A stretch of 64,000 bases of DNA from Pedobacter sp. Bi126 (lineage in GTDB: Bacteria > Bacteroidota > Bacteroidia > Sphingobacteriales > Sphingobacteriaceae): the NCBI RefSeq assembly GCF_918698245.1, contig NZ_CAKKMS010000004.1, forward strand, positions 1-64,000, read 5' to 3'. The translations under genes were made by a program, and so were the position numbers. This document shows, piece by piece, positions 46,409 to 55,091 of this stretch; position 1 is the stretch's first letter; every line of letters starts with the position of its first letter. Below the pieces are notes generated by a model, which saw only the letters and a list, made by a program, of their open reading frames with translations, ran no database searches and was not told the DNA's origin.

Positions 46409-46972
46409 TTAAACTGTCATTACATCTTTTTCTTTAGCTTCGGCGTGTTTGTCAACCTTGATGATATAAGCATCGGTTAATTTTTGCACTTCGCCTTCAC
46501 CTGTTTTAATCTCGTCATCAGAAACACCTTCGCCTTTCAGTTTTTGAATTTTGGTATTGGCATCTTTACGGATGTTACGAACGGTAATGCGGCCTCTTTC
46601 GGCTTCTTCCTTTACTTTTTTTACCAAGTCTCTTCTACGCTCTTCTGTTAAAGGCGGCACAACCAGGCGGATAACAATACCATCATTTTGTGGATTGATA
46701 CCAATATTGGCTACCTGAATAGCTTTTTCAATCGCAGTTAAAAGTGATTTTTCCCAAGGTTGGATTACGATTGTTCTGGCATCAGGCGTATTAATGCTGG
46801 CTACTTGTGATAATGCTGTAGCTGCGCCATAATAATCCACGAAAATACCATCCAACATTCCAGCTGATGCTTTACCAGCTCTGATTTTAGTTAATTCAGA
46901 TTCACAATGATCGATGGCTCTATCCATTGCAGATTGAGCATCCATTAATTGTAATTGTATGAGGTCGTTCAT
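46409..46972 (-). CDS. frr: Ribosome recycling factor
   Basis: RRF splits post-termination ribosomes together with EF-G. The family pattern is clear: SELTKIRAGKASAGMLDGI, SQVASINTPDARTIVIQPWE and the C-terminal KVKEEAERGRITVRNIRKDAN. Length (187 aa) is normal. It lies 39 bp after pyrH on the same strand and is probably cotranscribed. Confidence 0.97.
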   Translation of the reverse strand: MNDLIQLQLMDAQSAMDRAIDHCESELTKIRAGKASAGMLDGIFVDYYGAATALSQVASINTPDARTIVIQPWEKSLLTAIEKAIQVANIGINPQNDGIVIRLVVPPLTEERRRDLVKKVKEEAERGRITVRNIRKDANTKIQKLKGEGVSDDEIKTGEGEVQKLTDAYIIKVDKHAEAKEKDVMTV

Positions 46973-47011
46973 AATTGTGTGTATTTCTACAAAAATAATA
47001 ATTTTTATTCC

Positions 47012-47716
47012 TTATTTAACCAGGGTTCCAATAGGTTCGCCATTGGCGATTTTCATGAAGTTGCCATGTTTGTTCATATCAAACACAATAATCGGCACTT
47101 GGTTTTCTTCGCAAAGGGTAAATGCGGTCATATCCATCACGTTAAGCCCCTTATCGTAAACTTCCCTAAAAGAAATTTCATCGTATTTAGTGGCCAGCGG
47201 ATCTTTTTCAGGATCGGCCGTGTAAATCCCATCAACACGTGTTCCTTTTAAAACAACATCAGCTTTGATTTCGATAGCACGTAAAGCTGCTGCAGAATCG
47301 GTTGTGAAGTATGGATTTCCTGTTCCTGCACCAAAAATAACCACACGGCCTTTTTCTAAATGGCGAACAGCTCTTCTGCGGATAAATGGCTCACAGATCT
47401 GCTCCATTTTAATGGCAGTAAGTAAACGTGTTTTAATCCCCACTTTTTCTAACGCATCTTGCAGGGCCATAGAGTTGATAACTGTTGCCAACATGCCCAT
47501 ATAATCGGCCTGTGCCCTGTCCATCCCACTTTTTTCGGCGCTTAAACCTCTAAAAATATTTCCTCCTCCAATTACGATTGCGATTTCTAAACCTTTATCG
47601 TGTACGGCTTTGATATCTTCTGCGTATTGTTTAACGCGTTCATTATCAATTCCATATTGTTTGTCGCCCATTAGCGATTCTCCGCTAAGCTTTAATAGGA
47701 TGCGTTTGTATTTCAT
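47012..47716 (-). CDS. pyrH: UMP kinase
   Basis: This bacterial UMP kinase (amino acid kinase fold) makes UDP from [46 protein letters not shown] and [17 protein letters not shown] are all present. Length (234 aa) is normal. In most bacteria it follows tsf directly; here 8.6 kb of accessory genes lie between them. Confidence 0.97.
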   Translation of the reverse strand: MKYKRILLKLSGESLMGDKQYGIDNERVKQYAEDIKAVHDKGLEIAIVIGGGNIFRGLSAEKSGMDRAQADYMGMLATVINSMALQDALEKVGIKTRLLTAIKMEQICEPFIRRRAVRHLEKGRVVIFGAGTGNPYFTTDSAAALRAIEIKADVVLKGTRVDGIYTADPEKDPLATKYDEISFREVYDKGLNVMDMTAFTLCEENQVPIIVFDMNKHGNFMKIANGEPIGTLVK

Positions 47717-47721
47717 GACCT

Positions 47722-47729
47722 CAAAAATA
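47722..47729 (-). promoter_or_regulatory. -7 box immediately upstream of pyrH
   Basis: On the minus strand this reads TATTTTTG, five bases before the pyrH ATG. With the terminator at 47802-47830 upstream, it gives pyrH-frr its own transcription start, nearly leaderless. Confidence 0.45.
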
Positions 47730-47801
47730 TTAACAATTTTTTACTTACGGGCTATCGTTTTAATATTTGATGTAAATATTTAATTAGGTTAGGTATATAA
47801 A

Positions 47802-47830
47802 TAAAAAAGGGCGATATTTTCATATCACCC
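47802..47830 (-). terminator. Intrinsic terminator of the accessory lipoprotein gene
   Basis: On the minus strand, GGGTGATAT and ATATCGCCC pair, with a central G-A/C-A type mismatch, around GAAA. The hairpin is followed by TTTTTT. It insulates pyrH-frr from the accessory block. Confidence 0.8.
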
Positions 47831-47848
47831 CTTCTGTTAATGGATTAA

Positions 47849-49474
47849 TTATTGTGCTTTAGCAAGCCATAATGAGGCATTTAAATGCAAAGCTGGATGA
47901 GAGGTGTATCCAGATGGTACATCACCAGACCAACCATTAAATAAATTATCGTTCGTATCGCCGGTTCCATCATCAGAAGGCGAACTATCGCCAACAAAGG
48001 CTACCCTTCCACTTCCATATGTCGAAATTAATGCCATTACACCATTATTACTTCCTAATGTGCTGCTCATTCTCCAAAATAATCCTTGTACTGTAGAATT
48101 TTCTGTCGGAAACAAGGTTGCAGTTGTACCATTATAGAAAGCTAATTTTGAAGCATTTCCGGCAGCACCATTTAAAACCAGATTGGCACTGGTACTTGTT
48201 CCAGAGTAAACTTTTGTACTTGGTTTTTCGCTAATGTCAACATAATCTACATTGAAGCCGAAAGGTTTGTTGTTGTTAATGCCGTTATTGCTCATCAAAT
48301 CATTCCAAACTCTTGGAGAATCGTAGCCATCGCCATCTCTGTCTGAAGGATTATAACCATTTGCATCTGTTCCGGCTGTACTTGCAGCAGTATGATCGGC
48401 CACCATCATTAAACCGCCGCCATTGGCCACAAAATTCATAATTGCCGTTTTTTCGGCGGCAGTAAATAATTTATTCGGTTCAATAACCACGTAAACATCG
48501 TAATTTTTTAAATCTTGGGGATTAGCGGTATTGCCATAAGTAATCGCAGTGCCGCCTGGCAAAGTTTCTACCAGTTCGCCACGTTTTACCAATTCTACGG
48601 CCCAGGCAGACATGGCGCCTTTCCAGTAGGTTTCAGGAGTTGAAGCAGTTATACCGGTATATGAGGGTGTAGGAAATCTCTGTGCTTTAAGTTCAACAGA
48701 GGTTCCTCCTTGATAACCCGGAACGCTTTCTGTACCATCTGCATCTATCTGCCAATCGGCACTACCTGCATTTTCCAATTTTGAAGCATCAAATAAAAAC
48801 TTCTTGCCCGTAAGTACAGGATTTGTACCTGGATCGGTACCACCACCGTTATCATTAATGGTAATATCATCAAAGTTTATTCTGTTTGAAGCACCTGAAA
48901 GTTTTCTGATTTCTAAGCGGACATTTCCAGTAAGATTTAGGCTGAAAGATTGTATTTGTAAAGTTGACGTACTAGTTATATTGGCGCCCGACTGGGTCCA
49001 GCTGCTTCCACCATTATTTGAATACCATAAACCCCATTGACTGGCGGCATCGGTGCCATAAGTAGCATGTTGAATGCTTACCGAACTAATGCCGGCTGCA
49101 ATATCAAACTGCATCGTAATTTTTCCCGAGTTACGGATACGGGCAGACCATGAACCATTTTTCTTATCAGCAGCAAGATTTCCGATTAACGCATCGAAAA
49201 AATTCCATGACTTTCCGCTAAGTGTAATGTCATCTCCACCTGCTGAGCCAGAAGGAGAAACATCATAAGCCGTTTTAGGACTGGTTGAGCCTACCTCAAA
49301 ATTTTCTAAAGTTTGTGCCGTGAGTGTAGCATTTGAAGCAGAGAGACCCAATACTTTTACTTTAGGTAAAGCGTTTTGGCTGGTTTCAATATCTTGTTTT
49401 TTACAAGCGCTAAAGCTTAATAATGTAGCAAACGCTATTAAAGCGAAGCCTGTTAATTTAAATTGTTTTTTCAT
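47849..49474 (-). CDS. Lipoprotein with beta-sandwich and DUF4350/GATase-like domains
   Basis: A 541-aa lipoprotein (lipobox LLSFSACKKQD, Cys at 24). The first part (about 55-215) is a beta-sandwich ending in SNRINFDDITIND, a pattern common in secreted Bacteroidota nucleases and adhesins. The second part (about 225-541) has a Rossmann-like core: NYDVYVVIEPNKLF, then TAIMNFVANGGGLMMVADH and GSGRVAFVGDSSPSDD. This fits DUF4350/ThuA-like glutamine amidotransferase-fold domains that bind rather than cut. Function is unknown. It lies downstream of the Oar-like receptor and may share its transcript. Confidence 0.72.
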   Translation of the reverse strand: MKKQFKLTGFALIAFATLLSFSACKKQDIETSQNALPKVKVLGLSASNATLTAQTLENFEVGSTSPKTAYDVSPSGSAGGDDITLSGKSWNFFDALIGNLAADKKNGSWSARIRNSGKITMQFDIAAGISSVSIQHATYGTDAASQWGLWYSNNGGSSWTQSGANITSTSTLQIQSFSLNLTGNVRLEIRKLSGASNRINFDDITINDNGGGTDPGTNPVLTGKKFLFDASKLENAGSADWQIDADGTESVPGYQGGTSVELKAQRFPTPSYTGITASTPETYWKGAMSAWAVELVKRGELVETLPGGTAITYGNTANPQDLKNYDVYVVIEPNKLFTAAEKTAIMNFVANGGGLMMVADHTAASTAGTDANGYNPSDRDGDGYDSPRVWNDLMSNNGINNNKPFGFNVDYVDISEKPSTKVYSGTSTSANLVLNGAAGNASKLAFYNGTTATLFPTENSTVQGLFWRMSSTLGSNNGVMALISTYGSGRVAFVGDSSPSDDGTGDTNDNLFNGWSGDVPSGYTSHPALHLNASLWLAKAQ

Positions 49475-49613
49475 AATATTGATAGATTGAAGATATTAAA
49501 CCTACTTTAATTATGTTAAGCAATTATTGCCGGCTTGTTACATTTACATTATCCCTTTTTATCCAAAATGGCTGAATCGTTATCCGATCCAGCCATTTTT
49601 TGATTTTTAAAAA

Positions 49614-52600
49614 TTATTGATTAAATCTATATTTTAACCCAAATTGGATTCTCCAACGGGCAGTTTCATCAATATTGCTTGAAAATGTATTAACCAAAGG
49701 CACGCTGTTATCTGCATTTAGGTAAGGGAAAGAAAATGTAGGCTTACCTGATGTTGCATCCACTCCTTTAAAGTTAAGGAGTCCGTTAGCCCTATTGGCA
49801 AATTTTGGAACTCCCCAGGTTTTATTGATCATATTTCCGAAATTGAAAATATCAAAAGTAAGCTGAAGAGAATGCTTTTTACCTTTCAGGCTTGCGAATA
49901 AATCTTGTGCTAGTCGAATATCAAGCGTACCGATTACATTACCAACAAGGCCATTTCTTTCTGCATACTGGCCTCTTTTTTTGTTAAGATAATTGTCTTG
50001 ACTGATGTAGCTGTTTAATTGACCCCAAAGCTGATCAGGTGTGCGGGTATCAGCAGCATTTTCTGGTACCAAAACAATGTCGGATTTATTTGCCGGAACA
50101 TAAATTAAGTCGTTTCCGCTTAAACCATCATTGTTTAAGTCGTTTCCATAAGTATAGGAATATCTAAAACCATCCTGTAGTTGATAGAACATAGAGAATG
50201 TTGTACCTAAGTGGTTGATGTATTCTTTTCTGTAAACAACAGAGGCAATAAAGCGGTTTTTAACCATATAGCTTGAATAAGAAAGTGCATCTGTATTCGG
50301 GCTGCCAGAAACCTGACGGTCTCTCCACATACTTTGAGCAATAGAGCCACCATCATTAACTGATCTCGAATCGGTATAAGTATAACCTGCAGTTGCAAAA
50401 AGGCCACCTGCAAACTCTTTTGATAATGTTCCTGTAATTGCTAAACTATGGCCTTTATTGGTATTGGTCATTACAATTGCATCAGAAATATTTGGGTTTG
50501 CAGGAGTAGGGGTTGCTGAACCATAAATCCTTGAGCTGGTGTATCTTGGGCGGTTATCAGCGCCTTTTAAAAGGGTATATGCCGAAGTGTTTAAATTCAC
50601 ATTGCGGAAATAAACAGAATTAATGTCTTTTGAATATAACGCTTCGATTGTTCCGGTTATACCGCCAGGCAATTTCTGATCAACAGCCAAATTTGAACGC
50701 CAAACCTGCATAAATTTAAAATCCTGTTGGGCTACTGCCAGATTGTAGGCAGTGTTGTTTGCTGCTGTAGCCTTATTTACATTTCTATAAGCATCTACGT
50801 TGGGGGTAAATGGTCTGTTGGTTGGGTTGTTAATCGATTCTGAACCAAATTGAACACCATTGTTGCTGGCCTGGTTAGATACCCAAACCAGTGGAGGTCT
50901 TCCTGTAAATAGCCCGGTACCGCCTCGTACTTGTGTTTTTCCGGCATGGTTTACATCCCAGTTAAAGCCTAAACGCGGAGACCATAAAATAGAACTTTTA
51001 GGAAACCTGCTCACATCAATTTTTTCGTCATTTTCGAAAGTCAGCTTTTCTACATTTGGGTTGCTTAGTGATGCTGGTGAAGAAACGCTGGTTAAATCTG
51101 CACGTAAGCCAAGGGTTAATTTTAACTGATCGTTAACCGTAAAAGCATCTTGCGCATACAAGCCATACATATTCGACTGGATTTCTGCATAAGGGAATGA
51201 TCCATCAGGCATAACCGAATATTGGACCTGGTATTTCGTTGCATTCGATACACCATTATTGGCGCTGTTATAAAAATCGGCAAGGCTGTTAAAGGTATAG
51301 GCACCATAATAGTTGGGAGCGAAACCGTTAAGCGTTCTGTAGCCTTCATAATTGGCGCCCAATGTTATTTCGTGGCGGCCTGCATAGATATTAAAATTAT
51401 CTGTGATCTGGTAAACTTTAGTTTTCAAGGTGTTAAAAGCAGTAAAAGGTTCGTAGCCAAAAGCAGTATACGAACTTCCATCAGGATTCATAATATCAAC
51501 AAGTGGAAAAGGTTTGTTACCCTTTGATTCTCTAAAATCGTTCATGCTGTTGTAACCAACAGTTAACTGATTAGAGAATTTATTGTTAAAGCGTGTTCTA
51601 AACTCAAGATTAACGTTATCCATGTTGTTATTTATGCCATATCCTGCCGATTGAAAAGGAAGGCCCAACTGCGATGGCTGGCGGTTATTTTTTGGAGCAC
51701 CGCTATTACTTGGCAAAATATCTTTATAAGATCTGAAATAGAAATATTTTAAACTTAAAGTGTTTTTATCATCAATATTATAGTCTAATTTGGCAGATAG
51801 TTTATCGCTCCTGGTTTTTAAAGCATAATTTTCGTAAGCCCCCGGATCGTAACCAAGTGTTTGTAAAAAAGAACTTAACTTATCTAAGTCTTCGCCTTTT
51901 GCCTGAGATATATTTGGTCCTGTGCTTCCACCCCTTGAAGCTGAAAATCCAGTTCCTGGATCTGATCTTCTTTCCAATTCTCCACTGGCAAAAAAGAATA
52001 ATTTATTTTTAATAATCGGTCCGCCTAAAGTAAACCCATAACCTTTAAGGCTAAAATTGGTTACCGGCACCTTTAATCCAGCATAGTTGTAATCACTTAC
52101 TAGGTCCTGATTTCTATAGTAAGTATTTAAAGAGCCTTGAAATTCATTTGTACCACTCCTGGTTACCGCATTTATTGCAGCACCTGTAAAACCACTTTGA
52201 CGAATATCATATGGTGCAATATTTACTGTAATTTCTTCGAAGGCGTCCATATTTATCGGTTGAGAACTTGTTTGGCTTCCAATGGTACCCTGTAAGCCAA
52301 ATGCATTATTAAACAGCGCTCCATCAACCGTAAAATTGTTGGCCAGGTTACTTCTTCCCGCAATACTTGGGCTTCCAAACTGTAAAGAGAACTGAGGGGT
52401 AAGCTTCACAAAATCGGTAAAGCTTCTGTTTAAAGTTGGCAAATTTTGAATTGCTGTTCTTGATATATTCTGTGATGCACCCGTTCTTCCCGAGTTAAAA
52501 ACTTTACTTTGTTTTCCTGATACCGTAACTTCTGATAAATTACTGGCGTCTTCACTTAAAGATACATTTAAAGTAGAACTTTGGCCAAGGGCCAATTTTT

Positions 52601-52886
52601 CAATACGTTGTGTCTGATTTTTAAAGCCAATAAATGAAACGGTAATGGAGTAAGGGCCACCAATACGCATGGCTGGTAAATTGTAACGGCCATCCGATCG
52701 GGTAGAAGTGGCATATCTCGAACCTGACGGTTCATGTATGGCAATAACTGTAGCCCCGCTAATTGGCCCTTTAGCATCGACAACCATTCCATTTATAGAG
52801 GCTGTTGTTTCATTTTGCGCAACAGCATCTATTTTTAGGAGTATCAAAAATAGAAATGTTGTAAATAGAAGTAAGGTTTTTTTCAT
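49614..52886 (-). CDS. TonB-dependent receptor of the Oar-like type
   Basis: A 1090-aa outer membrane receptor. It has a signal peptide (ending VAQNE), a carboxypeptidase regulatory-like domain (about 27-110; ASINGMVVDAKGPISGATVIA), a plug (about 118-240; GASQNISRTAIQNLPTLNRS) and a 22-strand barrel ending in WRIQFGLKYRFNQ. The pattern FVKLTPQF and FTGAAINAVTRSGTNEFQG is that of Oar proteins and related large-substrate or vesicle-linked receptors. There is no partner SusD gene, so uptake of a simple glycan through a Sus-type complex is unlikely. It lies 55 bp downstream of the phosphodiesterase gene. Confidence 0.87.
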   Translation of the reverse strand: MKKTLLLFTTFLFLILLKIDAVAQNETTASINGMVVDAKGPISGATVIAIHEPSGSRYATSTRSDGRYNLPAMRIGGPYSITVSFIGFKNQTQRIEKLALGQSSTLNVSLSEDASNLSEVTVSGKQSKVFNSGRTGASQNISRTAIQNLPTLNRSFTDFVKLTPQFSLQFGSPSIAGRSNLANNFTVDGALFNNAFGLQGTIGSQTSSQPINMDAFEEITVNIAPYDIRQSGFTGAAINAVTRSGTNEFQGSLNTYYRNQDLVSDYNYAGLKVPVTNFSLKGYGFTLGGPIIKNKLFFFASGELERRSDPGTGFSASRGGSTGPNISQAKGEDLDKLSSFLQTLGYDPGAYENYALKTRSDKLSAKLDYNIDDKNTLSLKYFYFRSYKDILPSNSGAPKNNRQPSQLGLPFQSAGYGINNNMDNVNLEFRTRFNNKFSNQLTVGYNSMNDFRESKGNKPFPLVDIMNPDGSSYTAFGYEPFTAFNTLKTKVYQITDNFNIYAGRHEITLGANYEGYRTLNGFAPNYYGAYTFNSLADFYNSANNGVSNATKYQVQYSVMPDGSFPYAEIQSNMYGLYAQDAFTVNDQLKLTLGLRADLTSVSSPASLSNPNVEKLTFENDEKIDVSRFPKSSILWSPRLGFNWDVNHAGKTQVRGGTGLFTGRPPLVWVSNQASNNGVQFGSESINNPTNRPFTPNVDAYRNVNKATAANNTAYNLAVAQQDFKFMQVWRSNLAVDQKLPGGITGTIEALYSKDINSVYFRNVNLNTSAYTLLKGADNRPRYTSSRIYGSATPTPANPNISDAIVMTNTNKGHSLAITGTLSKEFAGGLFATAGYTYTDSRSVNDGGSIAQSMWRDRQVSGSPNTDALSYSSYMVKNRFIASVVYRKEYINHLGTTFSMFYQLQDGFRYSYTYGNDLNNDGLSGNDLIYVPANKSDIVLVPENAADTRTPDQLWGQLNSYISQDNYLNKKRGQYAERNGLVGNVIGTLDIRLAQDLFASLKGKKHSLQLTFDIFNFGNMINKTWGVPKFANRANGLLNFKGVDATSGKPTFSFPYLNADNSVPLVNTFSSNIDETARWRIQFGLKYRFNQ

Positions 52887-52941
52887 GAGTAATTTTTAAG
52901 CAAAAATACTCCGACTTACTGTAGCTAATGTTACATTTATA

Positions 52942-53904
52942 TTAATTAATGGTTAACAGTTTCCCTTGCTTAGGAAATATTAAGTTTAAATTCAGCGCGT
53001 TTTCGGTAAGTAATTGATGTTTTATTTTTTCGGCGCTACGTTGCGGGGGTTTAATATGGGTTACAATGAAAGAAACTTTTTTAATGGCATTACCATCTGT
53101 TAAGCTTTTAAGTTTGCCAATTTCACTATAAAAAAGCTTTGGTGTAAGGTGCCCGAATAATTGTTTATCAGGCTGTTCATTTGGGAAAGAAACCTCCAAA
53201 AAGATGGCTTTTAATTGGCCTTTATTAATCAACGGAGATATGGTTTGCCATAAGTTGGCAAGTTTATCCGATTTTTCAATTTCATCTGCACCGGTATCTC
53301 CAAGGTACAATACATAACTATCATTGTGACTGATCAAAAAAGCAGTGCTTTTATAGGGATTGCCATGACTTAGCTCAAAAGCCCTTACTTTCATTTCCGT
53401 TCCTTCAAGCGGATAAGTTTCACCTTCATTAAGTGGTGAGTAGGTGTACTTTTTTAGTTGTGGTTTTTCGCCTTCATTTGCAAAATTGGCCCAGGCATCC
53501 CAGGTAAAATATTTATCCCTCAAAATATTCAGTACCGAAGGTATTCCGTAGATGTTTTTGGATGTATCGGCTGGTGAATTGATAATCAAACCTGCTACAT
53601 GATCTAAATGTGCATGTGAGATCAAATATCCTTTAATCTGTTTTCGCTGAATTTCTTCGCTTATTCCGCTTAATGATTTATATTCTATGGCCTTTTGAAT
53701 ACCGGCATTTATGGTGCCTGCATCTAAACAAACATAATTTTCGCTGCCTTTTGGAGCAATCATATAAGAGGATAAATTACTCTCATCATCTCCGCCCTTC
53801 ACCCCAAGGGGTATTATTGTAAAAGCAGTACCTATTTCTTGTCCCCAAGAATTACTGGTATAAACTGATAAGAATATTATCGCTGCGAGGATTTTTTTGA
53901 ACAT
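52942..53904 (-). CDS. Secreted class II 3',5'-cyclic-nucleotide phosphodiesterase
   Basis: A 320-aa metallo-beta-lactamase-fold enzyme with a signal peptide (ending NSWGQE). The signature HAHLDHVAGLIINSP (H97-P111) matches the class II phosphodiesterase pattern (H-x-H-L-D-H, then GL and SP), the family of yeast PDE1 and the periplasmic CpdP of Vibrio. LYLGDTGAD, FLEVSFPNE and the final HIKPP supply further metal ligands. It probably hydrolyses cAMP or a related nucleotide in the periplasm. It starts 10 bp after nagA and is likely cotranscribed with it. Confidence 0.85.
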   Translation of the reverse strand: MFKKILAAIIFLSVYTSNSWGQEIGTAFTIIPLGVKGGDDESNLSSYMIAPKGSENYVCLDAGTINAGIQKAIEYKSLSGISEEIQRKQIKGYLISHAHLDHVAGLIINSPADTSKNIYGIPSVLNILRDKYFTWDAWANFANEGEKPQLKKYTYSPLNEGETYPLEGTEMKVRAFELSHGNPYKSTAFLISHNDSYVLYLGDTGADEIEKSDKLANLWQTISPLINKGQLKAIFLEVSFPNEQPDKQLFGHLTPKLFYSEIGKLKSLTDGNAIKKVSFIVTHIKPPQRSAEKIKHQLLTENALNLNLIFPKQGKLLTIN

Positions 53905-53914
53905 GTTAAATTAA

Positions 53915-55006
53915 TTATATCGTTTCGCCTTTAAATATGACCTCTTTTAAATTCAGGTCATCGTCAAGTACCAATAAGTTTGCCTGATGTCCGGTTTCTA
54001 TCGCTGCAGTAAGATTTTCGATCCCAATTAATTTGGCGGGGTATAACGTTCCCATTTTTATTGCATCATTTAAGCTGATGTCACAATGTGATACACAATT
54101 TTTAACAGCTTCTAACATCGTGAGCGATGAGCCGGAAAGTGTACCATCAGGCATAACATATTTATTGCCTTTTTGAACATGCTGATACGGCCCTGTTGAA
54201 CAAGCAGTAACCGCATCGGTGATGAGGAACAAACGTTCTTTTAAAAGTTTTTGGGCAAACTTAACCACTTCGAAATCTACGTGCTGACCATCGGCAATAA
54301 TGCTGGCCATAGCTTTGTCGTGGCTAAAAACAGCGGTCGGGATACCCGGTTCGCGGTGATGGATAGGACTCATGGCATTAAAAAGGTGTGTAGTGGTCTG
54401 GATGCCTTTGTTATAAGCAGCCGTTGCCTCATTGAAGGTCGCATTACTATGCCCTAAAGAAACCAATACTCCGTTAGCTAACAAATATTCGATCACTTCG
54501 TCATCCTGCAGTTCTGGGGCAATGGTCATCATTTTAATTACGCCATCACCAAAATCAATTAATTTCTTAATTTCATCTAACGAGGCCTTTCGTACAAAGG
54601 CCGGAACATGGGCACCTAAGCGTTTTGGATTTAAAAATGGCCCTTCTAAATGTAGCCCCAAGAAATTTTTTGCAGCTGTACGGTGTTCTTTAGCTGCTTT
54701 GATACATTCATCAAAAACTTCAGGAGAATTTGTTGCCATACAAGCTAAAAAGCCTGTAGTACCTTTTTTAAGCAGATCGTTTTCCATGATGCTTAACGAT
54801 TCAGTGCTTGGCTCGGCTGAAAATAACCTGTCGCCAGCACCATAAATCTGTAAATCTATAAAACCTGGTACAACGAGCGAATGGCTGGTTTCTTTGTTGT
54901 CGCTTTCCTTAATATTGGAAATTAGAGCGCCATTAATTATGATGTTCTGATTTTTTTTTAAATCGTTGCCCTTAAAATAGGAGATATTGGAAATTACTTT
55001 AGGCAT
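53915..55006 (-). CDS. nagA: N-acetylglucosamine-6-phosphate deacetylase
   Basis: NagA converts GlcNAc-6-P to glucosamine-6-P and acetate, feeding recycled amino sugar into the cell. GFIDLQIYGAGD replaces the HxH motif, as in the single-metal E. coli type. The metal ligands are E121 in LHLEGPFLNPKRLGAH, His in LGHSNATF and His in TTHLFNAMSPIHHREPG; the catalytic Asp is in ITDAVTA. Length (363 aa) is normal. No nagB, transporter or kinase is adjacent. A perfect palindrome precedes the start codon (55008-55019). Confidence 0.95.
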   Translation of the reverse strand: MPKVISNISYFKGNDLKKNQNIIINGALISNIKESDNKETSHSLVVPGFIDLQIYGAGDRLFSAEPSTESLSIMENDLLKKGTTGFLACMATNSPEVFDECIKAAKEHRTAAKNFLGLHLEGPFLNPKRLGAHVPAFVRKASLDEIKKLIDFGDGVIKMMTIAPELQDDEVIEYLLANGVLVSLGHSNATFNEATAAYNKGIQTTTHLFNAMSPIHHREPGIPTAVFSHDKAMASIIADGQHVDFEVVKFAQKLLKERLFLITDAVTACSTGPYQHVQKGNKYVMPDGTLSGSSLTMLEAVKNCVSHCDISLNDAIKMGTLYPAKLIGIENLTAAIETGHQANLLVLDDDLNLKEVIFKGETI

Positions 55007-55007
55007 A

Positions 55008-55019
55008 TCAAACGTTTGA
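55008..55019. promoter_or_regulatory. Perfect 12-bp palindrome, candidate LacI-type operator
   Basis: TCAAACGTTTGA is its own reverse complement, with the central CG typical of LacI/GalR operators. It begins one base upstream of the nagA ATG, inside the presumed leader, where binding would block transcription. The candidate binder is the LacI-family protein encoded at 45331-46356. Confidence 0.45.
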
Positions 55020-55040
55020 GTAAATTTAATCTTACACGGT

Positions 55041-55048
55041 CAAAGTTA
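55041..55048 (-). promoter_or_regulatory. -7 box candidate for nagA
   Basis: On the minus strand this reads TAACTTTG, a TAnnTTTG match about 35 bp upstream of nagA. The palindrome at 55008-55019 lies just downstream of the expected start. No clear -33 element. Confidence 0.4.
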
Positions 55049-55061
55049 AATATTGTAGCTA

Positions 55062-55069
55062 TATATTTG
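55062..55069 (+). promoter_or_regulatory. -7 box candidate for the Tat phosphoesterase gene
   Basis: TATATTTG matches TAnnTTTG about 22 bp upstream of the ATG at 55092. It is divergent from the nagA box. Confidence 0.4.
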
Positions 55070-55091
55070 GGTAATAAGATAAAATAACCAA

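Noticed and set aside
49614..52886. SusC-type receptor of a polysaccharide utilisation locus
   Set aside because: No SusD partner or glycoside hydrolase is adjacent, and the sequence follows the Oar pattern.
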